NCBI GenBank assembly: GCA_044238875.1
Contig: JBIICM010000043.1
Coordinates: 1-15,592, forward strand
Length of the DNA: 15,592 bases
Reading direction: 5' to 3'
Source: JAIBAI01 sp044238875
Lineage (GTDB): Bacteria > Bacteroidota > Bacteroidia > M30B66
Positions within the stretch are counted from its first letter, which is position 1. Every line of letters begins with the position of its first letter. The position numbers and the translations under genes were made by a program. Of this stretch, positions 7,021 through 15,300 are shown piece after piece. The notes under the pieces were generated by a model that was not told the origin of the DNA, did no database searches, and was given only the letters and a program-made list of their open reading frames with translations.

Positions 7021-8050
7021 TGAGTTTGCTCAGGTTTCTAAGTGCGTAAATACGTTCAATGATCTCCACCACTTTAAGGCCTTCAAGGGCATTTGTAGTG
7101 GCACTCGTTCTACCCTTCAGGGTATCAATCACGTTTTGAATCACGAAATGGTGGTTGGCCGCCGATCCCTTGTAAGCCCCATAGTCGTTGGCCGGACTTG
7201 CGGCTTCCAGTTCAGGCATTTCATAATCATGGATGTGACAGTATTCAACCTCATTCATATATTGCCCCCCGATTTTTACACTTCCTTTTTCACCAATAAT
7301 GGTAATTGAACTTTCAAGGTTCTGATTCCAGACGGAAGTTGAGTAGTTGAGGCTGCCCAAACCTCCGTTAATAAAGTCAAATGTAACAAGTCCGCTGTCT
7401 TCGAATGCTGTTAAATCCGCGTGGTTAAAATCGCTGAACTTGCCCTGAATATTTTTTATGTCCCCAAAAAGCCAGAACATAATGTCAATAAAATGAGAAA
7501 ACTGGGTAAATAATGTGCCGCCATCAAGATCAGGCGTTCCTTTCCAGCTGCCTTTGCGGTAGTAACGTTCATCACGGTTCCAGTAACAGTTAAGTTGAAC
7601 CATGTAAATCTCTCCCATTAACCGGCGGTTGATAACATCCTTGATCCAGACAGAGGGTGGAGAATAGCGGTTTTGCATCACGCAGAAGACCTGACGGGAA
7701 ACCTGCAGCGAGTGATAGATCACCTGTTCACATTCAGCTTTCGACAAACCCATCGGTTTCTCACAAACAATGTGTTTCATGCGCTCAAGGGCCTGAATGG
7801 CATGACGGGCATGCAGGCCATTAGGGGTGCAGATGTTTACAACATCAAATTCGGTTTCTGATGCATACAATGCTTCCGGGGTGTTGAAAAACGGTACACC
7901 AAAGATATCTAAACCCAGTTGTTGTTCGGGGGCTGTGTCGGCAATGGCCACCAGCTCGGCATCCGGATTGCGTAAGATCATCTCTGCATGCCGCTTGCCG
8001 ATGTGACCTGCGCCGATTACGGCAAATTTGACTTTCCGATTAAGAATCAT
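7013..8050 (-). CDS. wlbA: Gfo/Idh/MocA oxidoreductase, probable UDP-GlcNAcA 3-dehydrogenase (WlbA/WbpB)
   Basis: This is a 345-residue protein. The N-terminal NAD-binding fold has GAGHIG (13-18), CTPNGLHARHA and the family motif CEKPMGL (Glu97-Lys98-Pro99). The C-terminal substrate domain has MQNRYSPP, WKGTPDLDGGTLFTQFSHFIDI (the Asp176-Gly-Gly, His186 and Asp189 region) and GEKGSVKIGG. In the Wbp/Wlb pathway this enzyme oxidises C3 of UDP-GlcNAc-uronate to a 3-keto sugar that the aminotransferase then uses. The superfamily is certain. The WlbA/WbpB role rests mainly on context: the next gene upstream is WbpD-like (4-nt ATGA overlap) and the first operon gene is WbpE-like. It is closer in pattern to WlbA enzymes of the NRYxP/DGG type than to the Bordetella form. 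Another sugar-nucleotide 3-dehydrogenase role is possible. Confidence 0.8.
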   Translation of the reverse strand: MILNRKVKFAVIGAGHIGKRHAEMILRNPDAELVAIADTAPEQQLGLDIFGVPFFNTPEALYASETEFDVVNICTPNGLHARHAIQALERMKHIVCEKPMGLSKAECEQVIYHSLQVSRQVFCVMQNRYSPPSVWIKDVINRRLMGEIYMVQLNCYWNRDERYYRKGSWKGTPDLDGGTLFTQFSHFIDIMFWLFGDIKNIQGKFSDFNHADLTAFEDSGLVTFDFINGGLGSLNYSTSVWNQNLESSITIIGEKGSVKIGGQYMNEVEYCHIHDYEMPELEAASPANDYGAYKGSAANHHFVIQNVIDTLKGRTSATTNALEGLKVVEIIERIYALRNLSKLNG

Positions 8051-8628
8051 GCCGGCAGTTTATGAACCTTGTTGTTTTCAAGTTTATATTTTTCTCCGCT
8101 TTCAGGGCAGATGGCTATGCCATCCTGTTCAAATTTAAGTTTGTGCCCGTATTCGCTCATCCAGCCGGTTTGTCTGGCAGGATTACCAATCACCAGTGCG
8201 TAAGCCGGCACCTCGCGGGTAACCACAGCACCGGCTCCGATAAAGGCAAAAGCGCCGATATCATGGCCGCAAACAATGGTGGCATTGGCTCCGATGCTGG
8301 CCCCCTTGCCAACATGCGTTTTCATATACTGCCCGCGACGATTCACTGCGCTGCGCGGGTTAATCACATTGGTGAATACCATGCTCGGCCCCAGAAACAC
8401 ATCGTCGTCGCAAACAACACCTGTGTATATTGACACATTGTTCTGCACCTTCACATTGTTTCCGAGCACCACCTCCGGCGATACCACCACATTCTGACCA
8501 AGGTTGCAGTTTTTGCCAATCACACAGCCCGGCATTACATGACTGAAGTGCCATATTTTGGTGCCTTCTCCGATCTCACAACCCTCATCAACAATTGCTG
8601 TTGGGTGAATGTAATATGTATTGTTCAT
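8047..8628 (-). CDS. wbpD: UDP-2-acetamido-3-amino-glucuronate N-acetyltransferase (WbpD/WlbB)
   Basis: This 193-residue left-handed beta-helix acyltransferase is built from hexapeptide repeats. It matches WbpD/WlbB very well along its length: YIHPTAIVDEGCEIGEGTK, IWHFSHVMPG, GQNVVVSP, GNNVKVQNNVSIYTGV, GPSMVFTNVINPRSAVNR, GANATIVCGHDIGAFAFIG and a GNPARQTGWMSEYG close. The enzyme transfers acetyl from acetyl-CoA to the 3-amino group of UDP-GlcNAc(3NH2)A, giving UDP-2,3-diacetamido-2,3-dideoxy-glucuronate. A short tail (CPESGEKYKLENN) follows the helix. The gene overlaps the oxidoreductase by 4 nt (ATGA) and starts 1 nt after the decarboxylase stop. The related acyltransferases of 4-amino sugars (PglD/NeuD type) have a different N-terminal domain, absent here. 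Confidence 0.93.
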   Translation of the reverse strand: MNNTYYIHPTAIVDEGCEIGEGTKIWHFSHVMPGCVIGKNCNLGQNVVVSPEVVLGNNVKVQNNVSIYTGVVCDDDVFLGPSMVFTNVINPRSAVNRRGQYMKTHVGKGASIGANATIVCGHDIGAFAFIGAGAVVTREVPAYALVIGNPARQTGWMSEYGHKLKFEQDGIAICPESGEKYKLENNKVHKLPA

Positions 8629-8629
8629 T

Positions 8630-9616
8630 TTAAACAGATTGAAAAGACCTCGGTTTTATTTCCCATTCAGGAAGCGAACGAAAGTAATCCCATGTGATTT
8701 TCAGGCCTTCTGACCGGTCGACCTTCGGTTCCCAGCCCAAAATTTCACGCGCGGTTGTAATATCAGGTCTGCGTTGTTTTGGATCATCCTGAGGCAGCGG
8801 CTTATGTATCACCTGCTGGCTGGTTCCGGTCAGCTTAATGATTTCATCGGCAAAATCTCCGATACTAATTTCATCAGGGTTGCCAATGTTAACGGGCAGG
8901 TGATAATTACTGAGCAACAGGCGGTAAATCCCCTCAATAAGGTCGGATACAAAGCAAAATGAGCGGGTTTGACTGCCATCCCCGAAAACGGTAATGTCTT
9001 CTCCCCTCAAGGCCTGACCCATGAAAGCCGGCAATGCACGGCCGTCGTTGAGCCGCATACGTGGCCCGTAGGTATTGAATATGCGTACAATACGGGTCTC
9101 AAGCCCGTGAAATGTATGATAGGCCATGGTAATGGCTTCCTGAAAACGTTTGGCTTCATCATAAACGCCCCGTGGCCCTATCGGATTTACATTGCCCCAA
9201 TAATCTTCTTTTTGCGGATGAACGGTAGGATCTCCATACACCTCAGAGGTTGAGGCAATCAGCATGCGGGCTTTTTTCACCCTGGCCAAACCGAGCAGAT
9301 TATGGGTGCCCAGTGATCCGACCTTTAGGGTTTGAATGGGGATTTTCAGGTAATCAATCGGACTGGCCGGTGATGCGAAGTGGAGAATGTAATGCAGCTC
9401 ACCCGGCACAAACACAAATTTTGAAACATCATGGTGATAAAACTCAAACCGTTCAAGTTTGAACAAGTGTTCAATATTGTGCAGGCTTCCGGTAATCAGG
9501 TTGTCCATGCCGATAACATGACAACCTTCGGCTATAAATCTGTCGCATAAATGTGATCCCAGAAACCCTGCGGCACCTGTTATCAGCACCCTTTTTCCGC
9601 TGATGTCGTGTTTCAT
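8630..9616 (-). CDS. uxs: UDP-glucuronate decarboxylase (UDP-xylose synthase)
   Basis: This 328-residue SDR enzyme oxidises UDP-GlcA at C4, decarboxylates it and reduces the intermediate to UDP-xylose. It has TGAAGFLG (13-20), HFASPASPIDYLKIPIQTLK, the strongly diagnostic STSEVYGDPTVHPQ (122-135, with Glu125), the catalytic Tyr152-Lys156 pair in VYDEAK, RIFNTYGPRM and GDGSQTRSF. It is close to the length of the soluble forms of the family; there is no N-terminal membrane anchor as in animal UXS1 and no formyltransferase domain as in ArnA. It overlaps the upstream UDP-glucose dehydrogenase gene by 4 nt (ATGA), which supplies its substrate, so the two form a direct UDP-Glc to UDP-GlcA to UDP-Xyl module. 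Confidence 0.94.
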   Translation of the reverse strand: MKHDISGKRVLITGAAGFLGSHLCDRFIAEGCHVIGMDNLITGSLHNIEHLFKLERFEFYHHDVSKFVFVPGELHYILHFASPASPIDYLKIPIQTLKVGSLGTHNLLGLARVKKARMLIASTSEVYGDPTVHPQKEDYWGNVNPIGPRGVYDEAKRFQEAITMAYHTFHGLETRIVRIFNTYGPRMRLNDGRALPAFMGQALRGEDITVFGDGSQTRSFCFVSDLIEGIYRLLLSNYHLPVNIGNPDEISIGDFADEIIKLTGTSQQVIHKPLPQDDPKQRRPDITTAREILGWEPKVDRSEGLKITWDYFRSLPEWEIKPRSFQSV

Positions 9617-10938
9617 TTTGATTTTTTTACTGATTTCCGGCCAATGCTGAAATAGGTGAAACCTGCTTTTTTCATTTGATCGGTGGTATAAAGATTCCGG
9701 CCATCAAAAATTACCTTCCGGGCCAGTTTACCAATCATCTGATCAAAATCGGGATTTCTGAAGGCTGGCCATTCTGTGCATATCAGGAGGGCATCAGCAC
9801 CTTCGAGTGCATCGTATTGATTCGCTGCAAAGGTTATTTTTCGGCCATACACTTTTTTTACATTTTGCATGGCTTCGGGATCATAGGCTGAAACAACTGC
9901 TCCTGCCTCAATCAAATCGTTAATCATGTAAAGGGCTGGCGCTTCTCTGATATCATCGGTATCGGGCTTGAATGAAAGGCCCCAAACGGCAATTTTTTTA
10001 CCCTCAAGCTGATTGTTAAAGTATTTATTGATACGCGGCATCAGGATGGTTTTTTGCCGCTCATTCACCTCCATAACAGATTCGAGAATATCGAATTTAT
10101 AACCCGCATCTGCCGCTGATTTCACCAATGCTTTCACATCTTTTGGAAAACAACTGCCCCCGTAACCAATGCCCGGAAACAAAAACCGTTTGCCGATTCG
10201 CTGGTCAGACCCAATGCCGATTCTTACAAGATCAACATCAGCTCCCAGCAATTCGCAGAGATTGGCAATTTCATTCATGAATGAAATTTTGGTCGCCAAA
10301 AATGAATTAGCGGCATATTTCGTAAGTTCTGCGGAGCGCTCATCCATAAAAATGATAGGGTTGCCCTGTCTTACAAATGGAAGGTACAATTCTTCCATGA
10401 GTTTGCGGGCGCGTGCCGAAGAAGTGCCCAATACCACACGGTCGGGTTTCATGAAATCCTCCACCGCAAAACCTTCGCGCAGAAACTCCGGATTAGAAAC
10501 AACATCAAACTCGGCGCTTGCGTTTGCTGCAATGGCTTTGTGCACTTTTTCGGCCGTTCCCACCGGTACGGTACTTTTATCAATGATAACCTTGTAGTCG
10601 GTTTTGATCAGATGACCCAGCTTTTCGGCTACGCCGAGTATATAGGAAAGGTCGGCTGAGCCATCCTCGCCCGGTGGGGTTGGCAATGCCAGAAAAATAA
10701 GCTGGGATTGTTTCACCGCATCGGTAAGGTCGGTGGTGAAATGCAAGCGATCCTGCTTGATATTCCGCTCAAAATAAACATCTAACTGGGGCTCATAAAT
10801 GGTGAGTGTCCCTTTTTTGAGCCGCGCTATTTTTTCCTGATCAATATCAACACAAATAACACGGTTACCTGACTCAGCGAGGCAGGTTCCTGTGACCAGC
10901 CCAACATATCCGGTCCCAATTACAGCTATATTTTTCAT
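9613..10938 (-). CDS. ugd: UDP-glucose 6-dehydrogenase
   Basis: This 441-residue protein oxidises UDP-glucose to UDP-glucuronate with two NAD. Visible motifs are GTGYVG (8-13), YEPQLD (48-53), DKSTVPVGT (120-128), SNPEFLREG (148-156), Lys207 in ELTKYAANSFLATKISF, the nucleophile Cys263 in GYGGSCFPKD, and GLSFKPDTDDIREAP in the C-terminal UDP-binding domain. These are the pattern and length of the bacterial TuaD/Ugd class, distinct from the second dehydrogenase of this operon (Cys266 in GGHCIGVDP). It starts 6 nt after the aminotransferase stop. Its product feeds the decarboxylase encoded next and can also be used directly in glucuronate-containing glycans. Confidence 0.95.
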   Translation of the reverse strand: MKNIAVIGTGYVGLVTGTCLAESGNRVICVDIDQEKIARLKKGTLTIYEPQLDVYFERNIKQDRLHFTTDLTDAVKQSQLIFLALPTPPGEDGSADLSYILGVAEKLGHLIKTDYKVIIDKSTVPVGTAEKVHKAIAANASAEFDVVSNPEFLREGFAVEDFMKPDRVVLGTSSARARKLMEELYLPFVRQGNPIIFMDERSAELTKYAANSFLATKISFMNEIANLCELLGADVDLVRIGIGSDQRIGKRFLFPGIGYGGSCFPKDVKALVKSAADAGYKFDILESVMEVNERQKTILMPRINKYFNNQLEGKKIAVWGLSFKPDTDDIREAPALYMINDLIEAGAVVSAYDPEAMQNVKKVYGRKITFAANQYDALEGADALLICTEWPAFRNPDFDQMIGKLARKVIFDGRNLYTTDQMKKAGFTYFSIGRKSVKKSK

Positions 10939-10944
10939 GTATTG

Positions 10945-12078
10945 TCAGGAATGGTTTACAAAATCAATGACAGATGCAATGATATGCTGCAGCTGATCAT
11001 CCTGCATCTCGGTATGCATCGGTAACGATATTACTCTTCTGCAAAGGTCTTCCGTTACTGGAAAATCACCTTCTCCGTAACGTTTATCGAGATAAGCCTT
11101 TTGCAGATGCAATGGCACCGGATAATATATCATGGCCGGCACACCTCTGCTTTCAAGAAACTCCTTCATCCTGTCACGGTCAAGCCCATTGGTAAGCAAG
11201 GTGTACTGATGGTAAACATGCGTAGACCATGGTGCCTTTGAAGGGGTAGTTATGCCCTTGAGACCTGCAAAGGCCGTATCGTAGGCCTGAGCCAGCTTTT
11301 GCCTTGCCGCGGTGTAGTTATCGAGCCTGCCCAGCTTCACCTTGAGAATAGCTGCCTGAATAGTGTCGAGCCGGGAATTCACCCCTACCTCATCATGGTA
11401 GTAGCGTACACGCTGGCCATGATTGGCGATCATGCGAATCTTTGCGGCCAGTTCATCCTGCTGGGTAAATATTGCCCCTCCGTCACCATAGCATCCCAGA
11501 TTTTTTGAAGGGAAAAAAGAGGTCGCTCCGATCGTACCGATGGTTCCCGCCTTTTTTCTGAGGCCATTCGCATAGATGTAATCTGCACCGATGGCCTGCG
11601 CAGTATCTTCAATCAGGTGAATATTGTGCTTGCCGGCAATGGCTTCAAGTTTTTCCATCTGACAGCATTGCCCAAACAAATGCACAGGCACAATTGCCCT
11701 TGTGCGCGGTGTGATGGCTTTCTCCACCGCCTCCGGATCAATTGTAAACGTTTCCGGATCAACATCTACCAAAACTGGTGTAAGGCCAAGCAGTGCGATT
11801 ACCTCTGCTGTTGCAACGTATGTAAAGCTGGCAGTAATCACCTCGTCACCCGGCTTGAACCCAAGCGCCATCATTGCAATCTGCAGTGCGTCGGTGCCGT
11901 TGGCGCAGGGTATTACATGTTTTACTGCAAGATAGGTCTCAAGTTCTTGCTGAAAAGCCTTTACCTGAGGCCCTTGAATAAAAGCAGTACTGTCTATTAC
12001 TTCCTGTATGGCTCGGTCAATCTCAGGCTTTATATGCCTGTACTGAGCTTTCAGGTCTACCATTTGAATAGTATCCAT
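10945..12078 (-). CDS. wbpE: DegT-family PLP aminotransferase, WbpE/WlbC type
   Basis: This 377-residue sugar aminotransferase of the DegT/DnrJ/EryC1/StrS family is predicted to aminate the 3-keto sugar made by the WlbA-like enzyme, using glutamate and PLP. It shows ANGTDALQIAMMALG (59-73), FTYVATAEVIALLG, TPRTRAIVPVHLFGQ, EDTAQAIGA (Asp158, ring-nitrogen contact), the internal-aldimine Lys192 in SFFPSKNLGCYGDGGA, VNSRLDTIQAAIL and a late ISLPMH. These match Pseudomonas WbpE closely, better than the 4-aminotransferases (ArnB, PglE). It is the first gene of the operon on the evidence of this window, with the divergent secreted-protein gene 245 nt away. Its promoter must lie between 12079 and about 12300. 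Confidence 0.9.
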   Translation of the reverse strand: MDTIQMVDLKAQYRHIKPEIDRAIQEVIDSTAFIQGPQVKAFQQELETYLAVKHVIPCANGTDALQIAMMALGFKPGDEVITASFTYVATAEVIALLGLTPVLVDVDPETFTIDPEAVEKAITPRTRAIVPVHLFGQCCQMEKLEAIAGKHNIHLIEDTAQAIGADYIYANGLRKKAGTIGTIGATSFFPSKNLGCYGDGGAIFTQQDELAAKIRMIANHGQRVRYYHDEVGVNSRLDTIQAAILKVKLGRLDNYTAARQKLAQAYDTAFAGLKGITTPSKAPWSTHVYHQYTLLTNGLDRDRMKEFLESRGVPAMIYYPVPLHLQKAYLDKRYGEGDFPVTEDLCRRVISLPMHTEMQDDQLQHIIASVIDFVNHS

Positions 12079-12323
12079 TCCTTCGAAAAAACTTGCGCGA
12101 AGTTAAGGATTTCAAGTATATCAGTGATCTGATTTAATTATTTGATTTACTGATTATTAAGATCAATGATACCGAACGGTATGGTCAGATCGGGCTCAAA
12201 GATTAAGGGTAACATTTATGGTTTTGTGAAATTCTTACAGATGTAACAAATCATCTGATGTAAAAGGATTTATGGGCAACCGTGAACACAGTTTACAGGT
12301 ACAACTTAACAAATTCAAAGCTT
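12079..12323. promoter_or_regulatory. Divergent intergenic region for the sugar operon and the secreted repeat protein
   Basis: These 245 AT-rich nt separate two divergent start codons, so both promoters should lie here. For the operon (minus strand) the best -7 candidate is TATACTTG (12120-12113), one mismatch from TAnnTTTG, but no good -33 TTG lies at the right spacing. For the plus-strand gene the best is TGGTTTTG (12219-12226), also with one mismatch and no clear -33. Near the latter, CAGATG (12238-12243) and CATCTG (12252-12257) form a 6-bp inverted repeat, and GATGTAA occurs twice 17 nt apart (12240, 12257). No open reading frame here looks real. Confidence 0.4.
12169..12182. repeat. 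14-bp palindrome, candidate operator
   Basis: ATACCG-AA-CGGTAT is a perfect 6-bp inverted repeat with a 2-nt centre. It lies 91 nt upstream of the operon start and 142 nt upstream of the divergent secreted-protein gene. Its size and position suit a dimeric regulator, but no regulator gene is in the window. Confidence 0.4.
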
Positions 12324-15300
12324 ATGAAGCGTGTTTACATTTCGTTGAAGCCATCTGCCATTTTCCTGCTGCTCAGTCTGCCGTTCATTCTTTTGATCAG
12401 TCCGGCATTGCATGCAACGCAATACACCTGGACCGGCTCGGTGAGCAGTGAGTGGGGTAATCCGCTCAACTGGTCTCCTTCAACGGGTTATCCTGACGTT
12501 GGCGATGATGTGATTATTGTAAGTGGCACAAACAACCCATTGTTTGATGAAATTTTTGGCCTCAATAATTTCACCATAAATTCAGGGTCGCTTGATCTTT
12601 CAAGTTTTACCATATTGATCAATGGTATATCAACATTCAACGGCGGAACCATCAGCAACGGAAATGTGAACTGTTCCGGTACAACCACTACATTTTCAGG
12701 CACTACATTTTCAACAGGGGTAAGTGTAACAGTTAATTCAACCAATGTTTACCTTAACGGCGGTGTTTTTAACAGTGCGCTGAGCATCACCAAATCAGGT
12801 GCCGGTGAAAATATTTCTGATGGCGGCAATACGTATAAAGGAAGTTTCAGCCTCACAAATACTGGCAGCGGTACAGTGACTTTCGCTGCCGTTGACCCAG
12901 ATATTTTTGAGCAGTCGGCAACATTCAGCAATACCGGGGCCGGACTCATTCAACTGTGTTATAACGCTACCGGAAACCAGTTTCAGGGTAATCTGGTTTT
13001 TAATTCCACCGGTTCAAGTCAGGGAATCAGACTGGGCCAGAATGGTGGCTCTGCAGTACTTTCAGCAGGTTATACGATGTCGGCCGGCGGCTCAGGATTC
13101 AGTGCGGGAGATTTACGAATTAAGAACTTTACCCAGAATGGCAGTACTTCCCAGAGTCTTACATTAACCAGTTCAGCTGCACTGTATATCGAATCGGGGG
13201 TAACATTGAATGGCGAGGTGAACTTTTCGGCTCCCAACGTATATCTTAACGGAGCCAGCTTTACATCTGCGACCACCATTACAAAAACGGGCGCAAATTC
13301 CAATCAGAGTCTTGGAGGTAACACATTCGGTTCAACCACAACGCTGGCCAACTCGGGCAGCGGCGATTTTATTCTTGGTGTATCAAGCGCTGATGCGTTT
13401 AACGGCGCCGTTACATTTACCAATTCAGGCAGCGGCACCACCTTTGTGGCCCATGTGGCTTCCGGTACTGTCTTTAACCAGAATATTGTGGTGAACTCAA
13501 CCGGATCAAGCAAAGGAGTGAGGTTCGGCCAAAACGGAGGAACCTCCACACTGGCCAGCAGCCGCACCATCACCATCGGGGGATCAGGATTTTCAGCCGG
13601 AAGTTTACGATTACGTAATTTCACACAATCAGGCAGTACCGCCCAATCGTTCAATGTAACCTCAGGAACGGCTGCCCTTTATCTTGAATCAGGCACAACC
13701 TTCAACGCTGCCGTTACCTTTACATTTCCGCAGTTATTTTTAAGCGGATCTACATTTCAGTCAACCGCCACATTGCAGAAACAGGGTGCAACCGACAATT
13801 CAGGGGCCGGCGGATGTACCTTCAACGGGGTTACTACCATTACCAACAGTGGTTCAGGACGTCTGACCATGGGTACTTCCAACCCCGATATTTTTAATGG
13901 TAACCTCACCCTTACCTGCTCAGGATCCAGTATGATTCAGGTGGCTCATACCGCAACGGGTACCCAATTCAACGGAAACATCGTCATCAATTCTACAGGT
14001 TCAAGTGCGGGTATCAAATTCGGTCAAAGCGGCGGAACTTCTACGCTAGCCAATACGAAAACCATTACTATTGGGGCTTCCGGATTTGAGAACGGTGATC
14101 TTGCGCTGAGAGGGCTGACCCAATCAGGCAGCACTGCCCAATCAATTACTGAAATGATCTATCCATCAAGTTTGATGCTTGAAACAGGAACCATATTTAA
14201 CGCAGATGTTACATTTGCCGCCCCAAGAATATTCCTGAACGGTGCTACATTTAATTCAACAGTGAGTATCACAAAAAACAGCTCCGATCAGGATATCAGC
14301 TCCGGCGGAAATACCTTCAATAATGTTGTTACCATTATTAACAGTGGTGACGGTGAACTGGCGCTCGGAAATCTTAGTCCTGATATTTTCAACAACGATC
14401 TAATAATCGAAAACATCAGTTCAGATGTAATCAATCTGGCATTCGGAGCTCCGGGCACCCAGTTTAATGGCAATATTAAGCTGAACAGCAATGGCTCATC
14501 TGCAGGTATTCGCTTCGGCCAGAATGGAGGAACTTCTACCCTGGCCAGCGGAAAAATTATTGAGATAGGAAGTTCAGGTTATACCATTGGAGATCTGCGC
14601 CTTGCCTATTTTACCCAAAGCGGATCAACAGCTCAAACCCTTAATACTTTCGGGAGTGACGTTGATTTGTACCTCGAAGAAGGTACCACTTTCAATGGAA
14701 CGGTTAATTTCACGAGTCCGGGCTTATTTCTGAACGGCACTACCTTTAACTCAAATGCAACACTCACCAAAACCGGATCAGGGTTCAACCTCTCAAACGG
14801 AGGAAATACCTTTAATGGTGTAACCACCATTTCTAACACAGGGAGCGGATCCTTTGTTTTGGCCGGTTCTGCCGGAGATACCTTTAACGAAAACGTGACA
14901 TTCAATCAGCAAACAGCCTACACGCTTTACCCTGCTTACACCACAAACTGCTTTTTCAAGAAAAACATCAGTACGGTTGGCTCTAACACAGCTGTAATTT
15001 TTTCAAGCAACGGCGGACGAGTAACAGTGAATGGAACCGGAGCACAGCGCATCGAGGGCGATGGAGGCAAATCTCCTGAGATTTACAACCTCACCGTTAA
15101 TAAAAGTTCCGGAGCCCTTGCACTGAATATTCCGGTAAGTATTACCAACAACCTGACACTCTCCGCTGGCAATATAAATTCAAGCGCAGTAAATCTGCTC
15201 ACCATTCTCGATAATGCAACGGTGAGCAGTGTTTCAAACAGCAGCTATGTAAATGGCCCTGTTAGAAAAGTGGGCAATGATGCATTCACATTTCCGGTAG

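Noticed and set aside
10169..10597. A 142-codon plus-strand open frame opposite ugd
   Set aside because: It is antisense to the conserved core of the dehydrogenase and has a biased Ser/Arg-rich composition without any motif.
11617..12132. A 171-codon plus-strand open frame opposite the aminotransferase gene
   Set aside because: It lies antisense to a gene with a complete, conserved PLP-enzyme sequence, is rich in Cys/Tyr/Leu of no recognisable family, and extends only a little into the divergent intergenic region.
12747..14900. The regular repeats as a CRISPR array
   Set aside because: The period is about 495 bp, the copies are diverged and translated in one frame; there are no short identical repeats with unique spacers.
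12488..14905. Several minus-strand open frames of 60-116 codons across the repeat region (for example 13304-13654)
   Set aside because: They contain recurring Val/Pro/Leu-rich strings that are simply the complement of the Thr/Ser/Gly/Asn-rich repeats, and all lie antisense to one continuous plus-strand frame with a signal peptide.
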